Positions 44,634-56,207 of a stretch of 64,000 nucleotides of DNA are shown piece by piece. The notes beneath the pieces were generated by a model. That model was not told the origin of the DNA. It did no database searches and worked only from the letters and a program-made list of their open reading frames with translations. A program made the position numbers and the translations under genes. This stretch comes from Siphonodentalium dalli. Its lineage: Eukaryota; Mollusca; Scaphopoda; Gadilida; Siphonodentaliidae. The DNA lies in NCBI GenBank assembly GCA_032622095.1, contig CP136068.1:136033989-136097988 (forward strand), given 5' to 3'. Numbering within the stretch: the first letter of the stretch is position 1; the number at the start of each line of letters is the position of its first letter.

Positions 44634-46110
44634 AAGATGGCCACCAATATCTTTAAGATCAGTTTATGCTGTTTGGTACTGGTAGAGAATTGTGACGTTA
44701 TGTTGTATTATTCATGTTAACTCACCATTGGAGCAATGCAAAATACCATCCATTGAGTCAGAAACCCTTTTGATCCCTCAAAAACCGGTATAAAATTTTA
44801 CCAAAAATCATCATTGGGATTTCAAGTCATATATCATCAAGAAATTGGCAGAACTGTGCAATTTTAGAAAAGCATTCCATTTCTTATGCATATTCTAACT
44901 CAATAGTACCAAAATTGTCACTTTGGCTAAACATGGCTGCAAAAATGGCGGCCAAATTTGCAGCTGGAAGTGGAAAATTTTATTGTTTTTCTCTAATATC
45001 TTTATGACGAGTTTATGCTGTTTCGTACTGGTTGGGAATTATGACTTTATGTTGTATTGTCCATGTTTACTGACCATTGGAGCAATAAAAATGCCATTCA
45101 TGGAGTCAGAAACCCTTCTGATCGTTCAAAAATTCGATTTTTACAGAAAGCGGTATAAAATTTGACAAAAAAATCACCATTGTGATTTCTAGTCATATTC
45201 CATCAAGAAATGGGCAGAACTGTCCAATTTTAGTGAAGCATTCCATTTCTTATGCATATTCCAACTCATTAGTGCCAAAATTGTCACTTTGGCGCAAAAC
45301 GGCTGCAAAAATGGCGGCCAATATGGCAGCCGGAAGTGGAAAATTAGATTTTTTTTCTCTAATATCTTTAACACCAGTTTATGCTGTTTGGTATTGGTAG
45401 AGAATTGTGATTTTATGTTGTATTGTTCATGTTAACTGACCATCGGAGCAATGAAATATGCCATTCATGGAGTCAGAAACCCTTCTAATCCAGTGTCTGA
45501 TCCCTCAAAAATTCGATTTTACAGAAAGTGGTATAAAATTTTACAAAAAATCACCATTGTGATTTCTAGTCATATTTCATCAAGAAATGGGCAGAACTGT
45601 GCAATTTTAGTGAAGCATTCCATTTCTTATGCATATTCCAACTCATTAGTACCAAAATTGTCACTTTGGCGCAAAATGGCTGCAAAATGGCGGCCAATAT
45701 GGCAGCCGGAAGTGGAAAATTAGATTTTTTGTCTCTAATATCTTTAACATCAGTTTATGCTGTTTGGTATTGGTTGAGAATTGTGATTTTATGTTGTATT
45801 GTTCATGTTAACTGACCATCGGAGCAATGAAATATGCCATTCATGGAGTCAGAAACCCTTCTGATCCAGTGTATGATCCCTCAAAAATTCGATTTTACAG
45901 AAAGCGGTATAAAATTTTACAAAAAATCACCATTGTGATTTCTAGTCATATTTCATCAAGAAATGGGCAGAATTGTGCAATTTTAGTGAAGCATTCCATT
46001 TTTTATGCATATTCCAACTCATTAGTACCAAAATTGCCACTCTGGCTCAAAATGTCTGCAAAAGATGGCGGCCAAAATGTGGAAAATGGTAAATGTTGCC
46101 CCATGCTGCG
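44634..46110 (+). repeat. Tandem array of ~360-bp units (about four)
   Basis: TGCTGTTTGGTATTGG or variants lie at 44668, 45016, 45381 and 45759. Each unit holds GAGTCAGAAACCCTT, TCATCAAGAAATGGGCAGAA and a terminal AAAATGGCGGCC-type motif. One inverted unit occurs at about 48770-49090, so the array is the left arm of a foldback structure. Open frames here (SHISSRNGQNCAILVKHSIS...) are repeat by-products. Confidence 0.88.
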
Positions 46111-46489
46111 TGCCATGCAACCATATACAAGTTGTGGCTGATGACAAAAAATTACTTTTCTGTCTTATATTGATTGAATACTAACATTTCTGATGCACCT
46201 AACTAGTTGATTTTTCACATATATCCCAAACATTATTTTCTGCTGTTCCGAAAAGGTAGCAAATTGTGACCTACTTGGTTATTAAACATGTTACTTAATC
46301 AAGTGGAAACTATATGTTCTATTCTGGTTGTCCCAGTACCTTATAGGGCATGACAACTTCATTTTAAAGGATGCAGTATGGAATTGAGCGGGATTTACAA
46401 ATTAGCGTTAAAATTAATCAACATTGATCAACTTATTACACGATGTTTGTAAAAAAAAAATGGTAGTCAGGGAGTGACTTTGTTGTCAC

Positions 46490-48060
46490 AGGTGATGTGA
46501 ATAGGTATACACGAAGAATAATCACACGAATGGTGTGACTAGTTATACAAGGAGTGTCTATATGGTCATGGGTGTTGTGTGCACGGTGAGATGCTGGGAG
46601 TACTAATGCATGAGCTGATTAGGTATACGTGGAGTGGCTGTATGGCCATTGGAGTGGTCTATGGGTATAATAAGAGTAGCTACAAGGTCATCTGTGTATT
46701 GTTTATGTATATAAGAAGTGACTTTATGATCATGTGTGGAATGTACAGGTGTACATACATTGGGTGGCTTTATTGTCTTGGATGGGTGTATATGTATACA
46801 TATGTTCGTTGTATGATCATGGGTGGGGGTGTATTGATAAATAAGGAGTGGTTGTATGCTTATGGGTATAATAATTATAGGTGTACATGGAGCGGCTGTA
46901 TTGTCATGATTGTTGAAGTGTATATGCATACATGTATAGATGGATGGTCATTGGCGAGCGTGTTGGTATATATGAAGTGCCATTGCTATCATATGTGTAT
47001 TGGTGTATCCATTCAAAGCTGAAATATGTATACATGGAATGACTCTATGGCCATGTGTGGGGTGTATATGTTTATCTTGAGTGGCTATATGCCATGCATG
47101 TGGCAAATAGGTATGAGGGAGATACCATATGGCCAATGGTGAGGTGGTGTACTGGGTACTGGTATGTTTTGAAGGGTTTGTATGGCAATTAGTGAGGTGT
47201 ATATGTACACATGGGGTGACTCTATGGTCATGAGTGGGGTGTATATGAATATCTTGAGTGGTTATATGGTCATGGGTGTGATCAATATGTATACGTGGAG
47301 TGACCGTATGGCCAGTGGTGAGGTGATGTGCAGGGTATTGGTATGTCTTTAAAGCTGCATGGTCACTGGTGAGGTGTATATGTATACCTGGAGTGACTTT
47401 ATATGCATGGGTGGGGTGTATATCTTTAGTGACTATATGACCATTGGTGTGGCCAATATGTGTATATGGAGTAACCATATGGCCAATGGTGGTGTGAATT
47501 GGTAAACAATGATTGACTATATGACCACGAATGTGGTTATGAGTATACAGCGAGTTGCTGAATTGTCATGAGTCAGGTGTATATGCAATCCTGGAGTGTA
47601 TGAATGGTCGTGTGAGTGGGGTATTGGTATATATAAAACGTCTGTATGACCATTGGTGATGTGTATAGGTATATTTGGAGTGACTCTATTGTTATGGGTG
47701 TGGTGTATACGTATATCTTGAGTGACTACATGGCTATGGGTGTGGTAACTATATATACATGGATGTGTATGGCCAATGGTGAGGCGAATATGCATACAAG
47801 AAGTGACTGTCTGATCACGAATTTGGTGTAGAGCTATATATATAGTGACTATGCGGTCGTGTGTGAGGTGTAGAAGTATACATAGTGTGCCTGCGTGGTG
47901 AATTGTGGCTATATAGTCAAGTGTCTGGTGTACGGTTACACCTAAGTATGGTTGTACGGTCATGGGTGAGGTGTATATGTAAAAAGTGAGTGGCTACATG
48001 GTCATTTATGTGGTGTTTATGTGTATATGGAGCGAGTGTATGTCATGGGTGGGTTGTACA
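46490..48060 (-). repeat. Degenerate ~45-bp tandem array, reverse orientation
   Basis: The units read as GGAGTGACTATATGGTCATG then GGTGAGGTGTATATGTATAC, the inverse complement of the array at 6480-7790. About 34 diverged units. Open frames in it are not genes. Confidence 0.9.
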
Positions 48061-48129
48061 TATGTTAATTTGGGTGAGTATCGCTTTACACAATAACTCA
48101 GGGATATGTTAATCGATATAGAGGTACTG

Positions 48130-49090
48130 CCAGAGAGTTCTAATCCTGATGGTGGTTTATATGCACAATGGGGGAAAAAAAGGTTTTCCTGACATTAGCC
48201 ATTTTGATGCCAATGAGCCACACTGTTATTGGCATGAGTAGCCTCATAATAATGCCCCTTTCAGTTCAGTGTCAATGTTCTGTCCATTTCCGTACAAAAA
48301 ACATGGTCAGAATCCCAAAAGAAGTTTTTGGCAAAATTCCATTACTGCATCCTTTATAATTAATTTGTCATGAGAAACATGGTTAATACAAAGTGAGTCA
48401 CAACTTGCTACCTTTTCGGAACATCAGAGAATAATATTTGGTTGCCATTTTGGAAACCCCCTCTTGAGTAATTTTGTCCAAAAACAGATCAATGTGATCC
48501 ATTTAAGACAGATCAAAACAATAAACACATTCGATACCAAAGATAGTTCCATTTTACTTAAGAAAATTGTCTTAACCTGAAAAGTAATTTTTCGCCGATT
48601 TTTGTGATAGAAAAATTCAATAAATCTGGTACATCAGAAATGGTAGTATTCAATATCTATAAGACAGAATAGTCATGTTTTTATCAACCACAACTTGCAT
48701 GCGGTTGCATGACTCGCGGGGGCAATATTTACATTTTTTCTATATTTTGACTGCCATTTTGGCAGCCATTTTGAGCCAAAGTGACAATTTGGGTACAATT
48801 GAGTTGTAATATTCATAAGAAATGGAATTTGTCACTTAGATCGCACAGTTCTTCCCATTTCTTGACCAAATATGACTAGAATCCCAATGGTGAGTTTTTG
48901 GTAAATGTTTATACAATGTTCTGTAAAATCGAAATTTTAAGCGATCGGAGGTGCAGGGAGTCCACAAATGGCATATTTCATTGCTCCAATGGCCAGTTAA
49001 CATGACCAATACAAAATAAAGTTACAATTCTCAAACTGTTCCAAAAAGCAGAAACTGATTTTAAAGATATTAGTGAAAAAACGTCAAATT
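48130..49090 (-). repeat. Right arm of the second foldback element
   Basis: 48350-48660 mirrors 46150-46420, and 48770-49090 mirrors one ~360-bp unit. The piece 48640-48770 (CAACCACAACTTGCATGCGG) also matches 7905-8000 in the first element, which ties the two together. Confidence 0.75.
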
Positions 49091-49433
49091 TTGTAATTTT
49101 GGCGTCCATTATGGATTATCGTAGACAAATTGAATGTGGATACAAATTTAAAGGCGGACATACATGGTATCGCTTCGACAATCTCCAGTGTCTATATATA
49201 CTTTAATATAGCCATTATATTTGATACAAAATTGATACCTCTAAAGTATAAATCTCCAATTTTCGAAATGTCAAGGTCAATTTAAATTCAAGGGGGTCAC
49301 CAAAATCCCGGAACCAGCTAACTTGTTGATGTGGACCACATACCCAACCAACCCTGAAAGTTTCATGCTTTAATCCAAAAGTGAACGATTTTGTGTTAAG
49401 CTACTCCACTAGGGGGGCATCTAGATTGCCACA
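49091..49433. other. Spacer within composite element
   Basis: No gene seen. Confidence 0.45.
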
Positions 49434-50560
49434 ACGATGTAGCACTTCATGGATGGACGGCCGATAGGCAGCCCGAGTTGTTTGAACCATTCTTCCCGTA
49501 AGGCGAAAGATGTTGCAAAGAAATTATATCGACTGATATCATCACATTTGATGAAATTGACAGTGACAGTGAATATGATATTATATAATCCGTGGGCAGA
49601 ACTATTGCAATTTATGATATAAATTCTATCAACTAGTATGAACGACCTTTCGAGTTTAGTATAGCATAAAATTGAAAGCATTGAGAACACTATCTTGGAG
49701 TAGGGTTAAGTTTTACTTTATTTCTTAAGTCTTGCCTGGTACATGATTATAGCATTTCATGTCTGATATTGGGGAAGAATTTATGCTTATTGTGGTGCAT
49801 GTTGTGCAGCTGTATCCATAAAACTGACAGTCATGGGAATTTTTCAAAATATTTTCGCTTAAAAATAATATATTTTTTAGCTAATTTACCCCCAAAAAAT
49901 AAAATATTTAAACAAAATAGACTCTTCCATAACATAAACCTCCTCAGATACATGCTAATTCCATGATATATGATAAGACTCCGAATTGGATAACAAAACG
50001 GAATGAAAACGGGCTATTCTGACTTGACAGGTATTTTCAGATAGAAAATCAGTTTTAGGGGGGTGGGTTAAGTTTTTGGAAATATCTCGGCTTGTTGGAT
50101 ATCATTGCTTGTGATGTTGATATTAATAAATCAGGTATATAATGCTGAAAATTTTGTTGCACAACTGAGAGTTTTATACCAAAAACTGAAAATTTTATAG
50201 GAAATCTTCTGGAAAACTTTTTTGAAAAAGCACTGCAATTTATGCATTATTTTTGCGTTTTCGTGAATTTTTCACATACATTGTTGGAAAATATAACTTT
50301 TTGCACCTAATAAATATTAAGCAACCCAGATAGAATAAGTATCTGATATTCAAATATATTTTTTTCAACATTTGTCTTATTTTATTGGTTTTCCTGATTA
50401 TACTGAAATTTGCAGGTCCAAAACACCAACAAGGTCAAAAAAATATAATTTCCACCTGCTCCGTCCTGGATACCTCAGTGTTTTGGAACCCGCATGGGGC
50501 AAGGATAGTATCAAAATTTCTAACCTTTCGGGTGACACTACCCTCATCTGGGGGCCGGTC
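49434..50560 (+). repeat. Truncated third copy of the foldback arm
   Basis: Begins within the coding remnant (GTAGCACTTCATGGATGGAC, GGCCGATAGGCAG) and continues through ATCATCACATTTGATGAAAT to the end TCATCTGGGGGCCGGTC. It is collinear with 8415-9526. Confidence 0.85.
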
Positions 50561-50589
50561 TAGAGGTCTAACTGTGATAACTTTTTCAC

Positions 50590-51340
50590 GAGGAAGATAA
50601 TGATGCGGGTTAATTTTTTTCTAAAGTGACACTGTTGGTGTCAGGGGCAGAAACATCGGGAGGGGCAGCAAAAATTATGACAGTTTGTTTTTGTCGCCGA
50701 TTTCCACCAAACTTATACATAATCATCTCCATGATATGAGGAGTTTATTGGTGTGGTTTAAATATATAAAACGTAGCGCCCTTCGCGCAGGGCTGTGGGA
50801 GTGACACCAACATTGTTAAACATATTTTTGGCGCCGATTTCCATCAAATTTATAAATATTCTTCTCCGTGATATGAGAAATATAATCGTGTTGTTTAAAA
50901 ACGCCAAATTGGTGCCGTTTGTGCGAGTGTTTAGGGCACTAAATTCGATAATAATTTGTTTAGTCGCCGATATCCACCGAACTTATTTATAGTCATCTTC
51001 AAGATATAAGGAGCCTAAGGGTATGGAATAAAGGTGTCAAAAGGTGCGCCGCTCGTTTCAGTGATAAGAGGGGAGGGGTACCAAAATTTATACAAATATT
51101 TTTCCCGCCGATTTCCACCAATTTGATAAACATTCTCCATGATACGAGGAATCTAATCGTGTGAGTCAAAGACGCCACATTTGGTGCCCTTATTGGTCAG
51201 TGGAGGGGCTGGGAAGGCACTAACATTGATAAGAATGTCTTAGTCGCAGATTTCCACCAAAGTTACATACAGTCATCTGCGTGATACGAGGAATCTAATG
51301 ATGCGACTTAAAGAAACCAAACCTATTCGAGTCAGTGATA
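50590..51340 (+). repeat. Tandem array, ~137-bp unit (five copies)
   Basis: CGCCGATTTCCACCAA or variants lie at 50695, 50833, 50964, 51106 and 51243. Each is followed by TTATA.ATA.TCATCTCC and TGATATGAGGA. No gene. Confidence 0.85.
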
Positions 51341-51404
51341 AGGAGGGGAGGGACAAAATCTGGCAAGGTGTGTCACATCTCATAATATATGTATAATTTT
51401 ATTA

Positions 51405-51930
51405 GCAGGGTGATCCGACTTCGTCCGGGCTAAATAACATCGAAATCCGTCGAAAGGCGCGATTTGATCTTGAATTGACAATTTTGAGGTCAATGTCAGG
51501 TCGGGGTCCAAAACACTCCCCGGACAAAAGTAACTATATGTATCAAATTTCGTCGAAATTATGCGATTTGACCTTGAATTGACCATTTTGAAGGTCAAGG
51601 TCATGTGTCACGATTTGACCTGTCTAAAACACTCCTCGGACAAAAGTACCCCTAGATCGTCGAAATCGCGTCCAAACCTTGAATTGACCATTTTGAAGGT
51701 CAAGGTCAGGCCGGGGTCACGATTTGACCCGTCCAAACACTCCCCGGACAAAAGTAACCCTAGGTGTCACATTTCGTCAAAATCCAGTCCACAGGCGCGA
51801 TTTGACCTTGAATTGACAATTTTGAAGGTCTAGGTCAGGTCGGGGTCACGATTTAACCCTCCCAAAACACTCCCCGGACAAAAGTACCCCTAGGTATCAA
51901 ATTTCGTCGAAATCCGTCCGGCAGTTTTTC
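51405..51930 (+). repeat. Tandem array, ~108-130-bp unit (four to five copies)
   Basis: CGGACAAAAGTA lies at about 51521, 51637, 51745 and 51875, each preceded by GGTCACGATTTGACC-like sequence and followed by TTTCGTCGAAATCCG. Ends with GGCAGTTTTTCCGGCCATTG, then a tail of (CAAA)n and (CAGA)n at 51940-51980. That layout is common at the 3' ends of mobile elements, so the array may belong to one. Confidence 0.8.
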
Positions 51931-52382
51931 CGGCCATTGCTAACAAACAATCAAACAAACAGACAGACAGACAGACATACAGCATGAAACCGATCAGTTA
52001 ATAATCGTGCGCCATACCAACTGGAGGAATGTAATATTCCACTAACATCGCCGAAAAGCAAATCGACCACCCCACTCCATAGATAGTATCGTTTGAACAA
52101 GCTAAATTGTAAATATTTACTCTTTGATTCGGGACGCATCTATGGGCGATAAACTAACGAAAACGAGTTCGCCATCGAGAGTCATTGCAATTGATTAATA
52201 TATAAGAATGACGATGTGTATTGTCTATTTGGATATAAGAATTATAAAAATTTCTACATTGAACATGATTATTCTCAATTTCTATTTGATCACCCTACCG
52301 GGGTGTTTCACATCCCTTTAATAACTGTTCATTGCATATGGTGATATGTGAAATGCAAACATTTTCGCCTGATATATAAGGA

Positions 52383-52465
52383 TTAACTGTCATGTGGTAT
52401 TACACAAGTTATGACCACTTACCTCACGGTTACATCTCCATAAAAACAGTCCACATGACAGTTAA
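52383..52465. mobile_element. Short foldback element, TTAACTGTCA ends (deletion derivative)
   Basis: TTAACTGTCATGTGG at the left and CCACATGACAGTTAA at the right. The internal part matches only one arm of the fuller copy at 54821-54968. Confidence 0.75.
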
Positions 52466-52607
52466 TCCTTATATTTATATACATTTAGCGAAAAAGCCAC
52501 TTTTGTAAATGTATTTAAATCGAAAAGTGTATCGTGACAAAACCAGCCCAAAATATCCCATAGCACCCCTGGCAAAAGTTAACAGGAACAATTTCTCTTT
52601 ATATCGA

Positions 52608-52819
52608 AACCCGATGATTTATTAAGTCAATCCTGCGCGAGTCCAAATGCGCCCAAAACATTACGCGTTCGTCTTTCCAAACCCAATGACGTGTCGATGT
52701 TGTTATGAGGCTGCATTTATTAGCTGTTGCGCATTCACCGAGAAATAACTGCAACAAGTCACGTGGGCGCCGAATAATCAGAATGCTGGATTTAGTGATA
52801 ATCACACTTAGTATGTAAA
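52608..52819 (-). repeat. Intron-1 segment present inverted at 54581-54790
   Basis: Lies directly after exon 1 of the PAN-lectin gene. TTTGGACTCGCGCAGGATTG and the ATCACTAAATCCAGCATTC segment recur inverted 2 kb away. Confidence 0.8.
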
Positions 52820-52936
52820 TATATCGAGGTACATTCTTTGTTAAACATGTTTTGCAAGTTTTACCTGCGACTTGCCCTGATAAAACAGTGGATAGTGATT
52901 TCATCTGATTTGATATAACTGAAAAAACAAGCTTAC

Positions 52937-53237
52937 CTTCCGTAATTCTCAGGTAATATGCGGCTCCTGGCAGTGCAATGTTAGAGGTGCTCCCCGCAAC
53001 GAAAACCTTCTCGAAGAAGAAGCATTTATTCCGGAAATTGTCAATCACGAATGAAACACACCAATTATTCTTGCATATTTTGGTGCAGTACAATGACGCG
53101 CCATGTGCTGATGTAGCAACATCAACGTCCGATGTGTGACCGGACTGAGTGATTCCGCTAAGTTTAGGAACCATCTTGATAATTGTGTTAGTGGCTGAAC
53201 CCACTTGTAACAAAGGTAACATCAACCAGAAATACAT
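52937..53237 (-). CDS. First exon of secreted PAN/apple-like plus C-type lectin protein
   Basis: The ATG at 53237 begins MYFWLMLPLLQVGSA, a short hydrophobic stretch suited to a signal peptide. After a Ser/Thr-rich linker come SLYCTKICKNNWCVSFVID, then NKCFFFEK and AYYLRITE. The C..(x3)C..(x4)C...(x~10)C spacing and the final YYLR resemble PAN/apple-like domains, which commonly precede C-type lectin domains in secreted invertebrate proteins. A strong donor (GAAG before GTAAGC) at 52936 ends the exon one base into a codon, exactly the phase exon 2 (31865-31677) needs. Read-through would meet a stop at 52599. Predicted product with exons 2 and 3: at least 245 residues. Linkage over a 21-kb intron is inferred from phase and domain logic. 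Confidence 0.6.
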
Positions 53238-54399
53238 GTCTTGATTGTCTATCAGTCAAAGTTTTCTCTGGGATGAAACGTAAGGAAGAAGAAGAAAATG
53301 TTTCAACAGCTTTAATCTGCTCTGCTAATTCCTGCTTCTGAGTAGGCGCCGATTGTCACACTGCGCATCGCGGGCTGGCGCATGTTGTCATTGGGAACGT
53401 AAATGCTTATTATGTGTATAGTGTTTCAGAAACGTGGGTCGATGGAAGTTTTTTTTTATAGCAATGCACAAACCATTAGCAGAGTGTGTACATATGTACG
53501 TCGTCGGTTTGGTTCGAAAAGGTCGTATGCGGTTTTTCCGATTTTACAGGAGAGACAACAAACCGTATATCTTCTGTACGAAATGGAATTGGAACGTGAA
53601 ATTTCATGCTTGGGTTATTTTGGAGACGATACAACTAAATCGATATTTTAAAATTTATTGTCTGATTCTGATTTGATTCAAGTGGGGTGCAGTTGGAATT
53701 TCCCAAGGTGGACACCCCCAAAGGAGACCCTCTAGCCACGTCCCTGATTGTGTTGTATTACCTGAAAACGCAATGTTAAATGATGGCCTGTGGTAAATAC
53801 TGTGCTCTTAGATGGATGAGAAGTAAAGTATACAAAGGTACCTTTTACGACATTTGGGAAGTTTACTTGACAAATCATAGCGGGATACGACCTTTCCAGC
53901 CTGATATGACGAAATAGAATTCACCATTTTTGGACGATTTTTGGACGATTTTACGACCCATTCCCCCCCCCAGAAACGAAGTATAAAGTTATTAAATATA
54001 CATCAATATCTCAAGGGATTTGTGATAATCTATACATATTAATTGTGACGCAGTATCAGCGCTGTGTTCTTCTATCCAATGTACGTTCTAGAACGGAATA
54101 TCGAAAACGTTAATGGTGGGAATAAATGACACCCAATTGTGTTGTGTTAACGGACAATGCAATGTTAAATGGTGACCTGTGGTAAATACTGTACTCTTAG
54201 TTGGAAGAGAAGTAAAGTACCAAGAAACGTCGTTTGAAATACAAAACTGGCGTAGCCTGTCAATATTCACACCAGTGTTAAATATTACCAGTACTGTGAT
54301 CTCATGTAGCACAACATCATGTAATATCGTTGTGTTACTCTACCAAAAATAGTATCTGGTCTTAGAATATTAAACATGTTTTGATCGCCAAATTATAAT
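53238..54399. other. Upstream flank of PAN-lectin exon 1
   Basis: Would hold the promoter of the gene. No clear TATA box was assigned. The + frames at 53403-53676 show no known domain. AATGTTAAATG.TG.CCTGTGGTAAATACTGT occurs twice (about 53772 and 54163), a small local duplication. Confidence 0.45.
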
Positions 54400-55020
54400 T
54401 TTAACCAAGAAATTGGTACCTGAACAGAGTGGAATTAAATATTTGCCACGCCTTAAAAGTAAAGTAAATGACGTTATAATACCCAATGGGTCGATGGTTC
54501 TTAAACATTGTGTCATCATATAATCGCTTGAACCAAAATTCACAAAGAAATTCCTGATAAATTTGAAGATAATTCATTATATTTACATACTAAGTGTAAT
54601 TATCACTAAATCCAGCATTCCTATTGGTCGGTGCCCACGTGACTAGTTGCAATTATTTCTCGGTGAACGCGCAACAAGTCATAACTGCAGCCCCATAATT
54701 ACATCGACGCGTCATCGGTTTCGGAAAGAAGAACGCGTAATGTTTTGGGCGCATTTGGACTCGCGCAGGATTGACTTAATAAATCATCATGCTTCAATAT
54801 AGAGAGCCTCTTTGTTCCGATTAACTGTCACGCGGACTGTTTTTATGGAGATGTAACCGCGAGGTGGGTGGTCATAACTTGTATGTAAAACCCTTCGGGT
54901 TTTACACAAGTTATGACCACTCACCTCGCGGTTACATATCCATTAAAAACAGTCCACATGACAGTTAATCCTTATTTGAAATACCAGGAACTTTTGGTAA
55001 AACGTGCGTCTGATCCTTAA
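54400..55020 (+). repeat. Dispersed repeat copy split by an insertion
   Basis: 54400-54580 and 54976-55020 are collinear with 44060-44310. The piece 54581-54968 between them is the inverted copy of 52383-52819 and is absent from the 44-kb copy. Confidence 0.8.
54821..54968. mobile_element. Foldback MITE, TTAACTGTCA ends (fuller copy)
   Basis: TTAACTGTCACGCGGACTGT to ACAGTCCACATGACAGTTAA. The arms of ~65 bp meet at AAACCCTTCGGGTTT. Related to 52383-52465. Confidence 0.85.
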
Positions 55021-56207
55021 ACGGTGTTGGGGAGAATCTGCTTAACTGTATATATGATGAGCTGCCGAATGGGCTTTATGGTTATAGCCCATCGACTACG
55101 AGTGATTTTCACAACACGCACCGACTATCTTCGTTGAGTTAAACTGCATGCGTTATAGGGGTAATCCGAAATGAATACAGCGGTTGAACTGCTGTGCGAT
55201 ATTTTGAACTGCTGAACTGGATGGAGGTCGGTCAAATATAGTGTCCAGTCACTGCACTGCCAAAAATATTTTCTCAATTCAGGAAAAAAACCCACTTGAA
55301 ATGAGAAATTATCTTGGGAGAATAGCTAGAAAAATAAGCACAGCATATTTTCTAGGTCAAGAAATGAAAGGGTGCATGTGCTTAGTAATAGCCCATAATT
55401 ATGGTACAAGTCATTTACTCAACAGTCTTTTAACCTGATATCCTCGTTAAAATGAGTGAAACTGCGTTGGGAGAATCTGCTGAACAACTAAATGGTCGGT
55501 CAAATGGTTTCCCATCCCTGCTTTGTGATATACATGTATAACCAATAGATTACCTACTATCTTCGTCATAAATGAACCAAACTTAATTCGGGGAATCTGC
55601 TGGTCAATATTTTAGTATGCAAACTGCTAAGCAGCATTTTTGGTACCCACCAATAACGCAACTGTTAAAGAAATTGTGTGCAATTCACACCTTTACTGCT
55701 CGCATCGCCTTCTATTTAGCGTGCAATATTATACGCGAACTGAGAAAACCGCGAAACGAACTGAAGATTTATATCCTGACGTCAGTTCCGAAAGATCGTA
55801 TAACTGAATTCGTCGTATCAGCGCTGTAAGGTTGTAAGTCCATTTTGGCGTCAAAATGATTATTTGGCGTCATTGGATTCGGCGCGAAATTTCCTATCGA
55901 TTGGAACTATTTAAACCTGTCCCCATACCATATTACTATGAAAAACGCTGTGCAAAATAGTTGTATTTCCTTACGTGTGGTTTCGGTCCGTGCTATAAGG
56001 TCGTATCTTCTTGTCCAATCAAATCGCCAGGAATTGTCACTTTAATAATGTTTGACTAAATTTAAATGGCGGGCGCGGAAATAAACAACAACAGGTATTA
56101 TAAGAAATCACATTCGTGTTTCGATATAATGTACATTTTGTAGTTTCATAGGTTGCTATTTTCTTTCGAAAGTGTTAATCAATAAATAGTTTAATTATCT
56201 GCCTGAT
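55021..56207. other. Intergenic
   Basis: No supported gene. GGGAGAATCTGCT recurs at about 55030, 55470 and 55595, suggesting a diverged tandem arrangement. Confidence 0.4.

Larger units (their letters stand above)
44634..50560. mobile_element. Second large foldback/composite element related to 4854-9528
   Basis: The left arm is 44634 to ~46490; the centre is the ~45-bp array reversed (46490-48060); the right arm is ~48130-49090. Mirrored words include ACCTTTTCGGAACA / TGTTCCGAAAAGGT and CATTTCTGATG / CATCAGAAATG. Beyond it, 49434-50560 is a truncated direct copy of the arm of the first element, ending at the same terminus GGGGGCCGGTC followed by TA. No matching left terminus was found, so the copy is rearranged or nested. 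Confidence 0.65.
31866..52936 (-). other. Putative intron 1 of the PAN-lectin gene (~21 kb)
   Basis: From the donor GTAAGC at 52936 to the acceptor CTCTTCAG at 31866. It would contain two plus-strand LINE copies, the second large foldback element, tandem arrays and the C2H2 and nuclear-receptor-like exon candidates. The last two would then be nested genes or pseudogenes, or the linkage is wrong. Confidence 0.45.

Noticed and set aside
44923-46141. Repeated frames (SHIPSRNGQNC.ILVKHSISYAYSNSLVPKL)
   Set aside because: Recurring only because the ~360-bp unit is tandemly repeated; non-coding arm of a foldback element.
46579-47963. Open frames up to 176 codons, rich in His/Thr or Tyr/Met
   Set aside because: Same tandem array in reverse orientation; by-products of the repeat.
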